DNA of 64,000 nt from an uncultured Muribaculaceae bacterium (GCA_910588065.1 CAJUPZ010000001.1:1-64000); one strand, 5' to 3'. Counted from the first letter of the stretch, positions 42,026-51,502 are shown. Notes: a model not told the origin generated them from the letters alone. Numbers and translations: made by a program.

Positions 42026-42538
42026 ATGCATAGACGAACCGCTTTATCAACAGCCCTCATTGCCGTGATGCTCGGCGTGGCACCCGCTGCTGCAAACGAT
42101 GATATTGTAAGTCATATCACCGCCGGCGGCACAAACACCATTGTGCAGCCGCAGGCACTCGCCAAGCTGCTCTATCGCTCCGGCTCCGTTGCCGTGACCC
42201 AGCCGATCGGTATGGAGAAAGATGCAGACCTTGAGGAAGCTCAGCCCGCAGCTGCCACACATGCTGTCAGAACTGCCGGATTCCGCGTCCAGGTTTTCTC
42301 CGACAACCGTCCGGCTGCCAAAGGCGAAGCCCGGTCAAAAGGCAGGGCAATTTCCGAGCGTTTCCCCGAAATGCGCACTTATGTGACATACACTTCCCCT
42401 TACTGGCGACTAAAAGTCGGTGACTTCCGGACAAAACGCGAAGCCGAGGATGCTGCCGAGGCAATACGTCAGGCTTTCCCATCCTACAGCCGTGAAATTC
42501 GCGTGGTTGCCGACAAAATTTCCGTCGGAGCAAATTGA
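42026..42538 (+). CDS. SPOR-domain periplasmic protein
   Basis: A 170-residue protein with a signal peptide (MHRRTALSTALIAVMLGVAPAAA). The C-terminal ~75 residues are a SPOR peptidoglycan-binding domain: GFRVQVFSDNRPAAKGEARSKGRAISERFPEMRTYVTYTSPYWRLKVGDFRTKREAEDAAEAIRQ. SPOR domains bind denuded glycan strands at division sites. The ATG at 42026 gives a normal signal peptide and follows the promoter; an earlier in-frame codon at 41993 would lie in the -7 box. The folE ATG is six bases after the stop. Confidence 0.87.
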   Translation: MHRRTALSTALIAVMLGVAPAAANDDIVSHITAGGTNTIVQPQALAKLLYRSGSVAVTQPIGMEKDADLEEAQPAAATHAVRTAGFRVQVFSDNRPAAKGEARSKGRAISERFPEMRTYVTYTSPYWRLKVGDFRTKREAEDAAEAIRQAFPSYSREIRVVADKISVGAN

Positions 42539-42544
42539 TTGCAA

Positions 42545-43120
42545 ATGGAATTAGCTTACCCTCAGGATACTATAGATAAAATTGCCTCCCACATTGAAGA
42601 GATCATTTCGCTGCTCGGTGAAGATCCCTCGCGTGAGGGCCTGGTGAAAACCCCTCAGCGTGCGGCAAAGGCCCTTTATTATGCCACACAAGGTTATCGC
42701 GTGACTGAAAGCGAAACTGTAGGTGACGCTCTGTTTACTGCCCCCTCATCAGGCATGGTGATAGTAAAGGATATAGAATTCTACTCCTTCTGCGAGCACC
42801 ACATCCTGCCTTTTTTCGGCAAAATTTCAATCGGATATATGCCGCATGGCAAGATTATCGGGCTTAGCAAAGTTGCCCGTCTGGTAAATCTCTATGCCCG
42901 CCGGCTGCAAACTCAGGAACGCTTCACGCAGCAGGTGTGTGATGCCGTTGGAAGAGCTGTGGACTCCGACAGTGTCATTGCCGTGTGCAACGGGCAACAC
43001 ATGTGCATGAAAATGAGGGGAGTGGAGAAGCAGGATTCCTCGACGACAACAGTCGCCACTTTCGGCAACATGACACCATCACAACGGATGGAGTTTTTTG
43101 AAGCCTTGAAAGTCGGTTGA
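42545..43120 (+). CDS. folE: GTP cyclohydrolase I
   Basis: A 191-residue enzyme converting GTP to 7,8-dihydroneopterin triphosphate, the first step of folate/tetrahydrobiopterin synthesis. The zinc and catalytic residues appear in YSFCEHHILPFFGK and VCNGQHMCMKMRGVEKQDSSTTT; DPSREGLVKTPQRAAKAL and LSKVARLVNLYARRLQTQERFTQQ are typical. The ATG at 42545 was used instead of a TTG two codons earlier. Confidence 0.97.
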   Translation: MELAYPQDTIDKIASHIEEIISLLGEDPSREGLVKTPQRAAKALYYATQGYRVTESETVGDALFTAPSSGMVIVKDIEFYSFCEHHILPFFGKISIGYMPHGKIIGLSKVARLVNLYARRLQTQERFTQQVCDAVGRAVDSDSVIAVCNGQHMCMKMRGVEKQDSSTTTVATFGNMTPSQRMEFFEALKVG

Positions 43121-43134
43121 CCCGAAAAAAATAC

Positions 43135-43176
43135 CAAAGGCCGCACCGTTGAGCTGACGCTCCGGTGCGGCCTTTG
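43135..43176. terminator. Bidirectional terminator between folE and DUF5606 gene
   Basis: A 14-bp perfect stem (CAAAGGCCGCACCG and its complement) with a 14-base loop between convergent genes. A runs precede and a short TTTG follows. Confidence 0.8.
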
Positions 43177-43195
43177 TGGTTCCGTTACAGCCGCT

Positions 43196-43627
43196 TTAGT
43201 CTGCGCTTTCGCTTTCCTGAGCAGGCTCTTCAGACTCCTGCGGCTGATATTCTGTGATGCCGGCGGCAAGAAGGGCATTGTACCAGTTGAGAACCTTGCG
43301 GATGTCGTTGGTATACACACGGTCGCGGTCGAAATCGGGCACAGCCTCGCCAAACCAGGCACGCACTGCGGCATCATCGCCGATACCCTTCACATCGATT
43401 GCCTTGCCCTCGGCTTTTGCCTTTACAGCATCGAAAACATCGGCCAGAGGTTTGTCCTCCTCTGTAGTGTAGATTGAGATGTCACCCAGCGACACAACCT
43501 TGTCGTGTGCGTATGCCGGAGTGCGCTTACCGGTTGACAATGACTCTACTATGAGCATATTTTTGCCCTGGCTCACAAGCTTGAAAAGACCCGGCTTGCC
43601 CGCTATCGATAGGATTGTTCTGATCAT
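43196..43627 (-). CDS. DUF5606 protein
   Basis: A 143-residue protein. IRTILSIAGKPGLFKLVSQGKNMLIVESLSTGKRTPAYAHDKVVSLGDISIYTTEEDKPL is the conserved N-terminal domain of DUF5606, a Bacteroidota-specific family of unknown function with an SH3-like barrel pattern. The C-terminal tail is Glu/Ser-rich. A TAATTTTG -7 box is on the minus strand at 43659-43666. Confidence 0.87.
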   Translation of the reverse strand: MIRTILSIAGKPGLFKLVSQGKNMLIVESLSTGKRTPAYAHDKVVSLGDISIYTTEEDKPLADVFDAVKAKAEGKAIDVKGIGDDAAVRAWFGEAVPDFDRDRVYTNDIRKVLNWYNALLAAGITEYQPQESEEPAQESESAD

Positions 43628-43720
43628 GATTATTGTATGAAATGATAATTACCGCCTGCAAAATTAATCAAAATCCAGTAATTTGCACTAACTTTGTACT
43701 GCAATGAATTGAATTTATAG

Positions 43721-44281
43721 ATGGCAACCTTTTTCAAACTCCTGTTTCAGCTTATTTTGTCACCCTCCCAGGGGTGGCAGGATGTGTCGCATGATGCCGT
43801 GCCATACAGCAGGCTCGCTTCCTCTGGATTCTACCCACTGATAGCTGTTGCCGCTCTCCTTTTCTTTATGCAGGGGCTGTATCATCCGGGCCTTTATTCT
43901 TTCGGGGTAATGGTTCAGGAAGTGATTATCATCTTTGTGGAATATTTCCTCTCCTTCTTCCTTGCCCAATTCATTTTCTCCTGCTTCATACACCGCTATG
44001 TAATGACGGAGCCGAGCGAAAATCACAACGCCACATATATCATCTTCGGCCTATCACTCCTTGCCCTCGCCTCGCTGGTGGAAAACTGTCTGCCGATATA
44101 TCTTCCTGTGCGTCAATTCTTTGCCATATATATAGCCATTGTGCTGTGGCGGGGAGTAAGGTATATGGCAATTTATCCGCATAAGGTGGGCCACTTCATG
44201 CTCATGGCCATCGGTGCCATTATACTGCCTCCGTTCATAATCAATTTCCTGTTCAATATTATTATCAACCTTCCATCTTGA
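43721..44281 (+). CDS. Polytopic membrane protein (Yip1-like)
   Basis: A 186-residue protein with five predicted transmembrane helices. The N-terminal ATFFKLLFQLILSPSQGWQDVSHD resembles Yip1-domain proteins of bacteria, in which an amphipathic helix with SPxxxW precedes the membrane part. A TAACTTTG -7 box is at 43689-43696. smpB begins 9 bases after its stop, so they may be co-transcribed. Role unknown. Confidence 0.65.
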   Translation: MATFFKLLFQLILSPSQGWQDVSHDAVPYSRLASSGFYPLIAVAALLFFMQGLYHPGLYSFGVMVQEVIIIFVEYFLSFFLAQFIFSCFIHRYVMTEPSENHNATYIIFGLSLLALASLVENCLPIYLPVRQFFAIYIAIVLWRGVRYMAIYPHKVGHFMLMAIGAIILPPFIINFLFNIIINLPS

Positions 44282-44290
44282 TTTTTAGCT

Positions 44291-44749
44291 ATGAAACTCA
44301 GAAGTTCAGACATTAATATCAAAAACCGTCGCGCCAGATTTGACTACGAGATTTCCGACACATTCACAGCAGGCATGGTGCTAACCGGCACCGAAATAAA
44401 ATCCCTGCGTCAGGGCAAAGGCTCTCTAACAGATACATTCTGCTTTGTGGCTGACGGCGAGGTGTGGGTTAAAAATATGTATATCGCCGAATATTTTTAC
44501 GGTTCATACAATAACCACTCAGCACGTCGCGACCGCAAGCTCCTGCTCACCAAAAAAGAGATAGCGAAGCTTGGCAAAACAGGTAAGGAAGCCGGATTCA
44601 CGATTGTGCCGCTGAAAGTGTTCATCAACGAAAAAGGACTTGCCAAAATGCTCATCGGCATAGGCCGAGGAAAAAAAGAATACGACAAGCGCCAGAGCAT
44701 AAAAGAGCGAGATGACAGACGCTCTATCGCCAGGGTCATGCAAAAATAG
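44291..44749 (+). CDS. smpB: SsrA-binding protein SmpB
   Basis: A 152-residue trans-translation factor that brings tmRNA to stalled ribosomes. [57 protein letters not shown] and the tail [23 protein letters not shown] cover the whole family. The Trp/Tyr and basic C-terminal positions that mimic the tRNA anticodon arm are kept. Follows the membrane-protein gene by 9 bases. Confidence 0.97.
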   Translation: MKLRSSDINIKNRRARFDYEISDTFTAGMVLTGTEIKSLRQGKGSLTDTFCFVADGEVWVKNMYIAEYFYGSYNNHSARRDRKLLLTKKEIAKLGKTGKEAGFTIVPLKVFINEKGLAKMLIGIGRGKKEYDKRQSIKERDDRRSIARVMQK

Positions 44750-44800
44750 GCTGCGTCCGGCAGTTACTTACAGCTAACCACCTTTTTATATAAGTATATA

Positions 44801-44832
44801 TTTGCAAACATGGCGGGAAGTTATTAAATTTG
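44801..44832 (+). promoter_or_regulatory. Promoter of the mutA-mutB operon
   Basis: TTTG (44801-44804), 20-base spacer and TAAATTTG (44825-44832) match the full Bacteroidota consensus. Transcription would begin near 44840. Confidence 0.8.
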
Positions 44833-44840
44833 CAAGCACT

Positions 44841-44879
44841 TGAGCCGTCAAGGGGGCTGAGTCCCTTTATGCCGGCTCA
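44841..44879 (+). promoter_or_regulatory. Stem-loop in the mutA leader
   Basis: TGAGCCG pairs with CGGCTCA (44873-44879), and the internal AAGGG (44850-44854) pairs with CCCTT (44863-44867), giving a two-part hairpin at the very start of the mRNA leader. It is too small for a cobalamin riboswitch. Function unknown; it may stabilise the 5' end. Confidence 0.55.
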
Positions 44880-44923
44880 TATTGCGCAGAAAGCAGAAAA
44901 ATAATAACTATATAACCTTAACC

Positions 44924-46774
44924 ATGGCAGAAAATAAAGAAAAACTGTTTGACCAGTTTCCTCCGGTGTCTACCGCCGAATGGAAGGCCAAAGTTGAAGC
45001 TGACCTTAAAGGTGCTCCCTTTGACAAAAAGCTGGTTTGGCGAACAAATGAGGGTTTCAATCTCCAGCCGATGTATCGTGCTGAAGATATTGAAGGTCTC
45101 GACACCACCGACTCTATTCCCGGTGAATATCCGTATATCCGCGGCACACGCAACAACAACGATTGGCTTACACGTCAGGAAATTGAAGCCGGCGATGTAA
45201 AAGCCGCCAATGCAAAAGCTCTCGATATCCTCACAAAGGGAGTGAACTCCCTTGGTTTCAAAGGTGTTGAGCCTGACTTCGAATCACTGTCAACCCTCCT
45301 TGAAGGCATCGACATCTGCAAAGTTGAAATCAACTTCCATTGCTGCCCCCGCAGCGCCGACAAGCTCGCCGCAGCGCTCGTGAAATACATCACCGAAAAG
45401 GGCGCGCAGGCATGCTTCCGCGGCAGCATTGACTTCAATCCGTTCAAAAAAGCCCTCAAGCATGGCAAGCCTTTCCCCGGCGACATCGCCGCCATGGCCA
45501 AAGCTCTTGTTGAAGCTACAGAGGCGGTGCCCGGTCTGAAAGTCCTCGCCGTTGACAGCGCCATGCTCAGCGATGCAGGCGCTTACATTTTCCAGGAACT
45601 CGGCTACGCGCTCGCATGGGGTGCTGAATGGATGACGCTGCTTACTGAAGCAGGCCTAAGCGCCGATACTGTCGCTAAGAAAATCAAGTTCAACATGGGT
45701 ATTTCAAGCAATTACTTCATGGAACTTGCAAAATTCCGCGCCGCCCGTATGCTCTGGGCTCAGATTGCACGTCAGTACGGCGCAAGCGAAGAGGCCGCAA
45801 AGATGGCTGTGCACGCAACAACCTCACGCTTCAACCAGACAATCTACGATGCCCATGTCAACCTGCTCCGCAGCCAGACAGAGTGCATGAGTGCCGCTCT
45901 CGCAGGTGTCGATTCAATCACAGTAATACCGTTCGACACCCCGTATCAGACACCCGATGACTTCTCTGAACGTATTGCACGCAATCAGCAGTTCCTCCTT
46001 AAGGAAGAGAGCCATCTCGACAAAGTTGTTGACCCCGCAGGCGGCAGCTACTATGTAGAGACTCTGACTGTTTCAATTGCAAACGAAGCTTGGAAGCTCT
46101 TTATCGAGGTTGAAGACAAGGGCGGTTTCCTTGCCTGCGTCAACGACGGCTCAATCCAGAAAGCAGTGCGCGAAACCTCTGAAAAGCGTCACACAGATGT
46201 TGCCCGTCGCAAAGAGATTCTTCTCGGCACAAACCAGTATCCCAATATCAACGAAACAGCCGCCGCCAAAATCAAGGCTACAGGTTGTCACTGCGGTTGC
46301 TCTCACTCAGTTGATGAGGAGGATTCTGCAAATGCACTGCCGACATCACGCGCAGCAAGCGACTTTGAAGCGCTGCGTCTCGCAACAGAGGCCGCTGCAA
46401 ACCGCCCCAAAGTGTTCATGCTCACTATCGGCAACCTCGCAATGCGTCTTGCTCGCGCTCAGTTCAGCACCAACTTCTTTGGCTGCGCAGGCTATGAGAT
46501 TATCGACAACCTTGGCTTTGACACAGTAGAGCAGGGTGTCGATGCGGCTCTTGAGAAAGGCGCCGACGTTGTGGTGCTCTGCTCAAGCGATGACGAATAT
46601 GCCGAGCTCGCTCCCGCCGCTTACAAATACCTCAACGGACGGGCTGAATTTGTTGTTGCCGGCGCACCTGCTTGCTCCGATGACCTCAAGGCTCTCGGCA
46701 TTGTCAACTTTGTGAATGTGCGCAGCAATGTGCTCGACACACTCCGCGCTTTCAATGCAAAACTCCTTAAATAA
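44924..46774 (+). CDS. mutA: Methylmalonyl-CoA mutase small subunit
   Basis: A 616-residue subunit that pairs with MutB to interconvert methylmalonyl-CoA and succinyl-CoA in the propionate pathway. It contains the mutase TIM-barrel region (KLVWRTNEGFNLQPMYRAEDIEGL; VDPAGGSYYVETLT) and a B12-domain-like fold at the C-terminus, but lacks the DxHxxG cobalamin ligand, as expected for the non-catalytic subunit. The ATG at 44924 follows the leader hairpin; an earlier in-frame codon at 44882 has a Lys/Asn-rich leader unlike the family. A 30-base gap separates it from mutB. Confidence 0.96.
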   Translation: MAENKEKLFDQFPPVSTAEWKAKVEADLKGAPFDKKLVWRTNEGFNLQPMYRAEDIEGLDTTDSIPGEYPYIRGTRNNNDWLTRQEIEAGDVKAANAKALDILTKGVNSLGFKGVEPDFESLSTLLEGIDICKVEINFHCCPRSADKLAAALVKYITEKGAQACFRGSIDFNPFKKALKHGKPFPGDIAAMAKALVEATEAVPGLKVLAVDSAMLSDAGAYIFQELGYALAWGAEWMTLLTEAGLSADTVAKKIKFNMGISSNYFMELAKFRAARMLWAQIARQYGASEEAAKMAVHATTSRFNQTIYDAHVNLLRSQTECMSAALAGVDSITVIPFDTPYQTPDDFSERIARNQQFLLKEESHLDKVVDPAGGSYYVETLTVSIANEAWKLFIEVEDKGGFLACVNDGSIQKAVRETSEKRHTDVARRKEILLGTNQYPNINETAAAKIKATGCHCGCSHSVDEEDSANALPTSRAASDFEALRLATEAAANRPKVFMLTIGNLAMRLARAQFSTNFFGCAGYEIIDNLGFDTVEQGVDAALEKGADVVVLCSSDDEYAELAPAAYKYLNGRAEFVVAGAPACSDDLKALGIVNFVNVRSNVLDTLRAFNAKLLK

Positions 46775-46804
46775 CCCCTTTCACCCTCATAATATTAAAA
46801 GTCT

Positions 46805-48934
46805 ATGAGACCCGATTTTAAACAGATAGATATTACAAAGGATGCTTTCGCTCACAAGAGCGCCGCTCCCTCGACGGGTGAAGAATGGCTCACCCCTGAA
46901 CTCATTCCGGTTAAGCCCGTATATACCAAGGAGGATCTTGAAGGCCTCGAACACCTCAACTACGTGTCCGGTCTCCCCCCTTTCCTCCGCGGCCCGTACA
47001 GTGCCATGTACCCCCTGCGTCCCTGGACAATCCGTCAGTACGCCGGCTTCTCGACTGCAGCCGAAAGTAACGCTTTCTACCGCCGCAACCTGGCAGCCGG
47101 CCAGAAAGGCCTCTCTGTGGCCTTCGACCTTGCGACACACCGCGGCTATGATGCCGATCACGAACGAGTTGTAGGTGACGTTGGTAAAGCAGGCGTGTCA
47201 ATCTGCTCGCTCGACGATATGAAGGTGCTTTTCGACGGTATACCCCTCAACAAAATGTCTGTGTCGATGACAATGAACGGCGCCGTGCTCCCCGTGCTCG
47301 CCTTCTACATCAACGCGGGCCTTGAGCAGGGTGCCAAGCTCGAAGAGATGGCCGGTACCATCCAGAACGACATTCTCAAAGAATTCATGGTGCGTAACAC
47401 ATACATTTACCCACCGGAATTCTCAATGCGCATTATCGCCGATATCTTCGAGTATACCTCGCAGAATATGCCCAAATTCAACAGCATATCAATCTCCGGT
47501 TACCACATGCAGGAAGCCGGGGCGACCTGCGACATTGAGCTCGCATACACCCTTGCCGACGGTCTCGAATACCTCCGTGCAGGAGTCAATGCCGGTATGG
47601 ATATCGACGCATTCGCTCCGCGCCTCTCTTTCTTCTGGGCTATCGGCATGAACTTCTTCATGGAAATTGCCAAGATGCGTGCTGCCCGTATGCTCTGGGC
47701 CAAGATTGTGAAGCAGTTCAACCCCAAGAACCCCAAATCGCTCGCACTCCGCACTCACTCGCAGACATCCGGCTGGAGCCTTACTGAGCAGGATCCCTTC
47801 AACAATGTAGGCCGCACTTGCATCGAGGCTATGGGCGCTGCCCTCGGCCACACTCAGTCGCTCCACACCAATGCGCTTGACGAAGCCATCGCTCTGCCCA
47901 CAGACTTCTCTGCACGTATTGCCCGCAATACTCAGATATACATCCAGGAGGAGACTATGGTCACCAAGCAGGTTGACCCCTGGGCCGGTTCATACTATGT
48001 TGAGGCTCTCACAAATGAGATAGCTCACCGTGCATGGGCCCACATCCAGGAAATCGAAAAACTTGGCGGCATGGCCAAAGCTATCGAAACCGGACTTCCC
48101 AAACTGCGCATTGAAGAAGCTGCTGCCCGCACTCAGGCACGCATCGACTCAGGACGTCAGACAATTGTCGGTATCAACAAATACCGCCTTGAGCATGAGG
48201 ATCCCATCGATATCCTTGAGATTGACAACACCGAGGTGCGTAAAGAGCAGATTGAGCGTCTCAACGAAGTGAAGGCCCACCGCGATGAGGCTAAAGTCAA
48301 GGAAGCACTCGCAGCCATCACTGAATGTGTGCGCACCAAGAAAGGCAACCTGCTAGACCTCGCTGTCAAAGCTGCCGGCCTCAGAGCCACCCTCGGTGAA
48401 ATCAGCGATGCCTGCGAAGATGTTGTAGGTCGCTATAAAGCAGTAATCAGAACCATATCAGGAGTGTATTCAAACGAAACCAAGCAAGACCCTGACTTTG
48501 TCAAGGCTCAGAAAATGTGTGAGGAATTCGCCAAGCGCGAAGGCCGCCAGCCCCGTATCATGATTGCCAAGATGGGTCAGGACGGACACGACCGCGGCGC
48601 CAAAGTTGTAGCAACCGGATATGCCGACTGCGGATTTGACGTCGATATGGGTCCCCTCTTCCAGACACCCGCCGAAGCTGCACGTCAGGCTGTTGAGAAC
48701 GACGTTCACATCCTCGGCGTCAGCTCACTTGCTGCAGGCCACAAAACCCTTGTGCCTCAGGTTATCGAAGAGCTCCGCAAACTCGGCCGCGAGGACATCC
48801 TCGTAACTGCAGGTGGTGTGATTCCCGCTCAGGACTATGACTTCCTCTACAAAGCCGGTGTTGCGGCAATTTTCGGTCCCGGCACCCGCATCCCCGAGAG
48901 CGCAATCAAAATGCTCGAGCTGCTTGAAGACTAA
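46805..48934 (+). CDS. mutB: Methylmalonyl-CoA mutase large subunit
   Basis: A 709-residue adenosylcobalamin-dependent catalytic subunit. The N-terminal extension and barrel ([57 protein letters not shown]) are classic. The C-terminal cobalamin domain has [24 protein letters not shown], with the His ligand in DGHDRG, then [15 protein letters not shown]. Length and motifs are complete. It is the last gene before the terminator at 48954. Confidence 0.98.
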   Translation: MRPDFKQIDITKDAFAHKSAAPSTGEEWLTPELIPVKPVYTKEDLEGLEHLNYVSGLPPFLRGPYSAMYPLRPWTIRQYAGFSTAAESNAFYRRNLAAGQKGLSVAFDLATHRGYDADHERVVGDVGKAGVSICSLDDMKVLFDGIPLNKMSVSMTMNGAVLPVLAFYINAGLEQGAKLEEMAGTIQNDILKEFMVRNTYIYPPEFSMRIIADIFEYTSQNMPKFNSISISGYHMQEAGATCDIELAYTLADGLEYLRAGVNAGMDIDAFAPRLSFFWAIGMNFFMEIAKMRAARMLWAKIVKQFNPKNPKSLALRTHSQTSGWSLTEQDPFNNVGRTCIEAMGAALGHTQSLHTNALDEAIALPTDFSARIARNTQIYIQEETMVTKQVDPWAGSYYVEALTNEIAHRAWAHIQEIEKLGGMAKAIETGLPKLRIEEAAARTQARIDSGRQTIVGINKYRLEHEDPIDILEIDNTEVRKEQIERLNEVKAHRDEAKVKEALAAITECVRTKKGNLLDLAVKAAGLRATLGEISDACEDVVGRYKAVIRTISGVYSNETKQDPDFVKAQKMCEEFAKREGRQPRIMIAKMGQDGHDRGAKVVATGYADCGFDVDMGPLFQTPAEAARQAVENDVHILGVSSLAAGHKTLVPQVIEELRKLGREDILVTAGGVIPAQDYDFLYKAGVAAIFGPGTRIPESAIKMLELLED

Positions 48935-48953
48935 CTCAGTCCCTCAATATAAA

Positions 48954-48987
48954 AAATCCCGCAGGCCCCCGCCCGCGGGATTTTTTT
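48954..48987 (+). terminator. mutB terminator
   Basis: AATCCCGC and GCGGGATT form the stem around a C/G-rich loop, followed by TTTTT. It lies 20 bases past the mutB stop. Confidence 0.9.
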
Positions 48988-49064
48988 GTCCCCCACTGCT
49001 CTGTCTTATAATTTTCAACAAGGAACCGTTGATTAGGAAATTAATAGATTCATTTTGTTGGATG

Positions 49065-49093
49065 TGTCACAAATTTACTGTAATTTTGTGACA
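49065..49093. promoter_or_regulatory. Inverted repeat operator over the AbiE promoter
   Basis: TGTCACAAA (49065-49073) and TTTGTGACA (49085-49093) are perfect inverted arms with an 11-base spacer. The right arm overlaps the -7 box TAATTTTG (49081-49088). AbiEi-type antitoxins are known to bind inverted repeats in their own promoter, so this is a probable autorepressor site. Confidence 0.75.
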
Positions 49094-49108
49094 AACTATT
49101 TTGAATCA

Positions 49109-49708
49109 ATGGCAGAAACACAAAATAAGATAACCGAACGCATAGAGCGAATGGATAAAGGTTCTATCTTTTTTCCATCTGATTTTGTTGATATTTCGTC
49201 AACTGATGCGATACGTCAGACTCTCAGCCGCTTGGTTAAGAGAGGTGTGATACGACGTATAGCACAGGGAATATATTGCATTCCCCGGAAGAATGAAATG
49301 CTTGGTTTGGAAATTATGCCGACATCGGATGAGATTGCAAGAAGGGTGGCAGAGCGCGATATGGTAAAAATAGTGCCGACCGGAGATATGGCTTTAAACC
49401 AGACCGGCCTTTCAACACAGTTGCCTGTCAATACCGTTTATCTCACCAATGGAGCAAGGAAACAGATTGCTCTCAGTAATGGAAACAAGATAATTTTCCG
49501 CGAGAGCAATGAACTCCGGATATTTGAATTTACCTCCCACCTCATGATGCTTATTGTGGCTGCAATGCGGACAATCGGAGAATCTTTAATCTCGGAATCT
49601 CAGATTGAGATATTGAAAACACTATTGGCGAATGTATCTGAGCAAGAATATAATCATGACATTAAGCTTGCCCCTGTGTGGGTAAGAAGAAAACTTGAAA
49701 CACAATGA
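49109..49708 (+). CDS. AbiEi-type antitoxin/regulator (DUF6088 family)
   Basis: A 199-residue protein. The N-terminal winged helix (DAIRQTLSRLVKRGVIRRIAQGIYCIPRKNE) is the DNA-binding domain; the rest (MVKIVPTGDMALNQTGLSTQLPVNTVYLTNGARKQIAL and a helical C-terminus) matches AbiEi/DUF6088 antitoxins. Its role is to repress its own operon through the inverted repeat at 49065-49093 and to counter the toxin; in AbiE type IV systems the antitoxin does not bind the toxin directly. The ATG at 49109 was used because an earlier in-frame codon at 49055 lies upstream of the promoter. It overlaps the toxin gene by ATGA. The region looks AT-rich relative to its neighbours, hinting at transfer. Confidence 0.85.
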   Translation: MAETQNKITERIERMDKGSIFFPSDFVDISSTDAIRQTLSRLVKRGVIRRIAQGIYCIPRKNEMLGLEIMPTSDEIARRVAERDMVKIVPTGDMALNQTGLSTQLPVNTVYLTNGARKQIALSNGNKIIFRESNELRIFEFTSHLMMLIVAAMRTIGESLISESQIEILKTLLANVSEQEYNHDIKLAPVWVRRKLETQ

Positions 49709-50706
49709 TTTTTACAGACCTTTCCACACAAGACCGTATTGATATTATTGACTATGTCAGTACACAAACGGGGTATAGAAGTCAGATTATTGAAAAAGAC
49801 TGGTGGGTGACTACAGTTTTGCGAGCTGTCTTTAGCTTGCCGTATTCCAATGAATTGTCCTTCAAAGGTGGCACAAATTTAAGTAAATGCTGGAAGTTGA
49901 TTAAGAGAATGTCGGAAGACATTGACATTGCATTCAACAGAGAATTTCTCGGCTTTGGAGGCAATATCAGTAAGACGCAGATAAGCGATAAGTTGCGGCG
50001 TGCGGCTTGTTCATTCGTCAGAGAGCGAATGCAGTCTGACATAAGAAACGCGCTTTTGGCACAAGGCATTCCTAATGATTTGTTTGATGTGAGGGTCAAC
50101 ATAACTACTGTAAGCACAACGGATCCGGAGATAATATACGTTGAATATAAGCCTCTTTATTCCGATGTGGAATATATCAGGCCACAAGTCAAGATTGAGA
50201 TTAGCGGACGTTCCATGTCAGAACCGTTGGTTAAAACCAACGTCAGCTCTTTCATAGGCGAGACTGTTGGGACATCTGTATTTAAAGAAATGCCCGTAGA
50301 GGTCAATGCCGTAGTTCCAGAAAGGACTTTCCTTGAAAAGTTATTCCTTCTACACGAGGAGTTTGCAAAACCATCATCACAGATACGAGTGGAGAGAATG
50401 TCCCGCCATTTGTACGACATTGATCAAATGCTTGACACAGACATTGCCGAATCTGCAATAAAGAATAGAGAACTGTACGAACAAGTGGTTGAGCATCGTC
50501 GTAAATTTATCGGTCTGAAAGGATTCGATTATTCCACACTTGGCAAATCAACCATTAGATTCGTTCCGGAAGGAGAAATTCGGACGAAATGGGAGGCTGA
50601 CTATAAAAATACAATGATGAGTATGGTGTTGGGCCACGCACACTCCTTTGACGAAGTGATGAATAGACTTGAAGACTTCAATCGCAAAGTCAATTCTGTA
50701 ATCTAA
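49705..50706 (+). CDS. AbiEii-type nucleotidyltransferase toxin
   Basis: A 333-residue protein of the nucleotidyltransferase (DUF1814) superfamily. The catalytic motifs are visible: KGGTNLSK (residues 54-61) and SEDIDI (70-75), the G-[GS]-x-x-x ... S-E-D-I-D pattern with Asp72 and Asp74 as metal ligands. A later Lys/Glu motif, ERTFLEKLFLLHEE, and RHLYDIDQML continue the AbiEii pattern. AbiEii toxins modify tRNA or another target and cause phage abortive infection in other bacteria; activity here is inferred from the motif. The gene starts inside the antitoxin's last codons (ATGA). Confidence 0.87.
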   Translation: MIFTDLSTQDRIDIIDYVSTQTGYRSQIIEKDWWVTTVLRAVFSLPYSNELSFKGGTNLSKCWKLIKRMSEDIDIAFNREFLGFGGNISKTQISDKLRRAACSFVRERMQSDIRNALLAQGIPNDLFDVRVNITTVSTTDPEIIYVEYKPLYSDVEYIRPQVKIEISGRSMSEPLVKTNVSSFIGETVGTSVFKEMPVEVNAVVPERTFLEKLFLLHEEFAKPSSQIRVERMSRHLYDIDQMLDTDIAESAIKNRELYEQVVEHRRKFIGLKGFDYSTLGKSTIRFVPEGEIRTKWEADYKNTMMSMVLGHAHSFDEVMNRLEDFNRKVNSVI

Positions 50707-50727
50707 AATCAGAATTGACAGAAACAG

Positions 50728-50868
50728 ATGTACGGCAAATGGTTCACGAAAAGACAAAGAACTGTCATTAGGGTTGCAAATGGCATCTATATCCTTCAAT
50801 CAAAACAACATCATCGCAACAAATATACTATTGGTATATCAGGAATGTTTATGAAAGCTCCGAATTAG
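50728..50868 (+). CDS. 46-codon ORF after the AbiE pair (uncertain)
   Basis: An ORF reading MYGKWFTKRQRTVIRVANGI... ending in FMKAPN. It is basic and slightly hydrophobic, with no recognised domain and no clear ribosome-binding context. It could be a degraded remnant of a transferred region or a chance ORF. The gap 50707-50949 otherwise holds nothing I can name. Confidence 0.25.
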   Translation: MYGKWFTKRQRTVIRVANGIYILQSKQHHRNKYTIGISGMFMKAPN

Positions 50869-50949
50869 AGCAAAATCGCAGAGGCGAAGACAGAAGCAGG
50901 AGATAAACACCATGCGATTAGTATTTACCTCCTGCCTGATAGTCTGTGA

Positions 50950-51501
50950 TTATTCCGATGCAGTTAGATTTTTAAAGTCACGGATTGTACGTGGCAGATA
51001 TACCGTTGTCAGAAGAATGATGAAAACAGCTATTGCTGAGAGGACAATCCAAAAGCGGTATTGACCGACAACCCAAAGATTGGAGAGAAATAGTGTGAAC
51101 ATTACTGCAATAGCCATGCCGAGCACAATTTCACCGGTGAGGGCGCAGAAGCGCAAGGAAGCGACCTGCTTCATCGTCTGTATCGGTGTGTTTGCTGCAA
51201 TGTTGATTTTTTTTGTTTTGAAGTAGAGATACCCGTACCACATTGTGGCAACAAGCAGAAAGATAATGAGGAATATCTTTATTCCGGGAGTGAATGCGTC
51301 ATTTCCAAATCCAGATTGCCAGGCGCAGGGAAAAACGGCGGCTAAAATTAAAGTAGAGAGTGCGCCTTGCCGGTATGTACGCATGATTTTTTTCTGCGCG
51401 GTATCACAGGTGGTAGTATTGAGCTTTATCGGCCCACTGCTTTTTTGAGCGAGTACATCATCAAGGGTTGACATACTTTTTTTGAGTTCGTCCAAGTTCA
51501 T
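50950..51501 (-). CDS. Membrane protein paired with ECF sigma factor
   Basis: A 183-residue protein with a ~55-residue cytoplasmic N-terminus and four predicted transmembrane helices near residues 45-65, 75-95, 121-141 and 148-168. It starts one base after the sigma-factor stop. A membrane protein directly downstream of an ECF sigma gene often serves as the anti-sigma factor or sensor; here the usual zinc-binding HxxxCxxC motif is not seen, so that role is inference. Alternative: a transporter-like accessory. Confidence 0.7.
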   Translation of the reverse strand: MNLDELKKSMSTLDDVLAQKSSGPIKLNTTTCDTAQKKIMRTYRQGALSTLILAAVFPCAWQSGFGNDAFTPGIKIFLIIFLLVATMWYGYLYFKTKKINIAANTPIQTMKQVASLRFCALTGEIVLGMAIAVMFTLFLSNLWVVGQYRFWIVLSAIAVFIILLTTVYLPRTIRDFKNLTASE

Positions 51502-51502
51502 A

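Noticed and set aside
44833..44923. Cobalamin riboswitch before mutA
   Set aside because: The leader is only ~85 bases and lacks a B12-box-like sequence or multi-helix core; only a simple hairpin is present.
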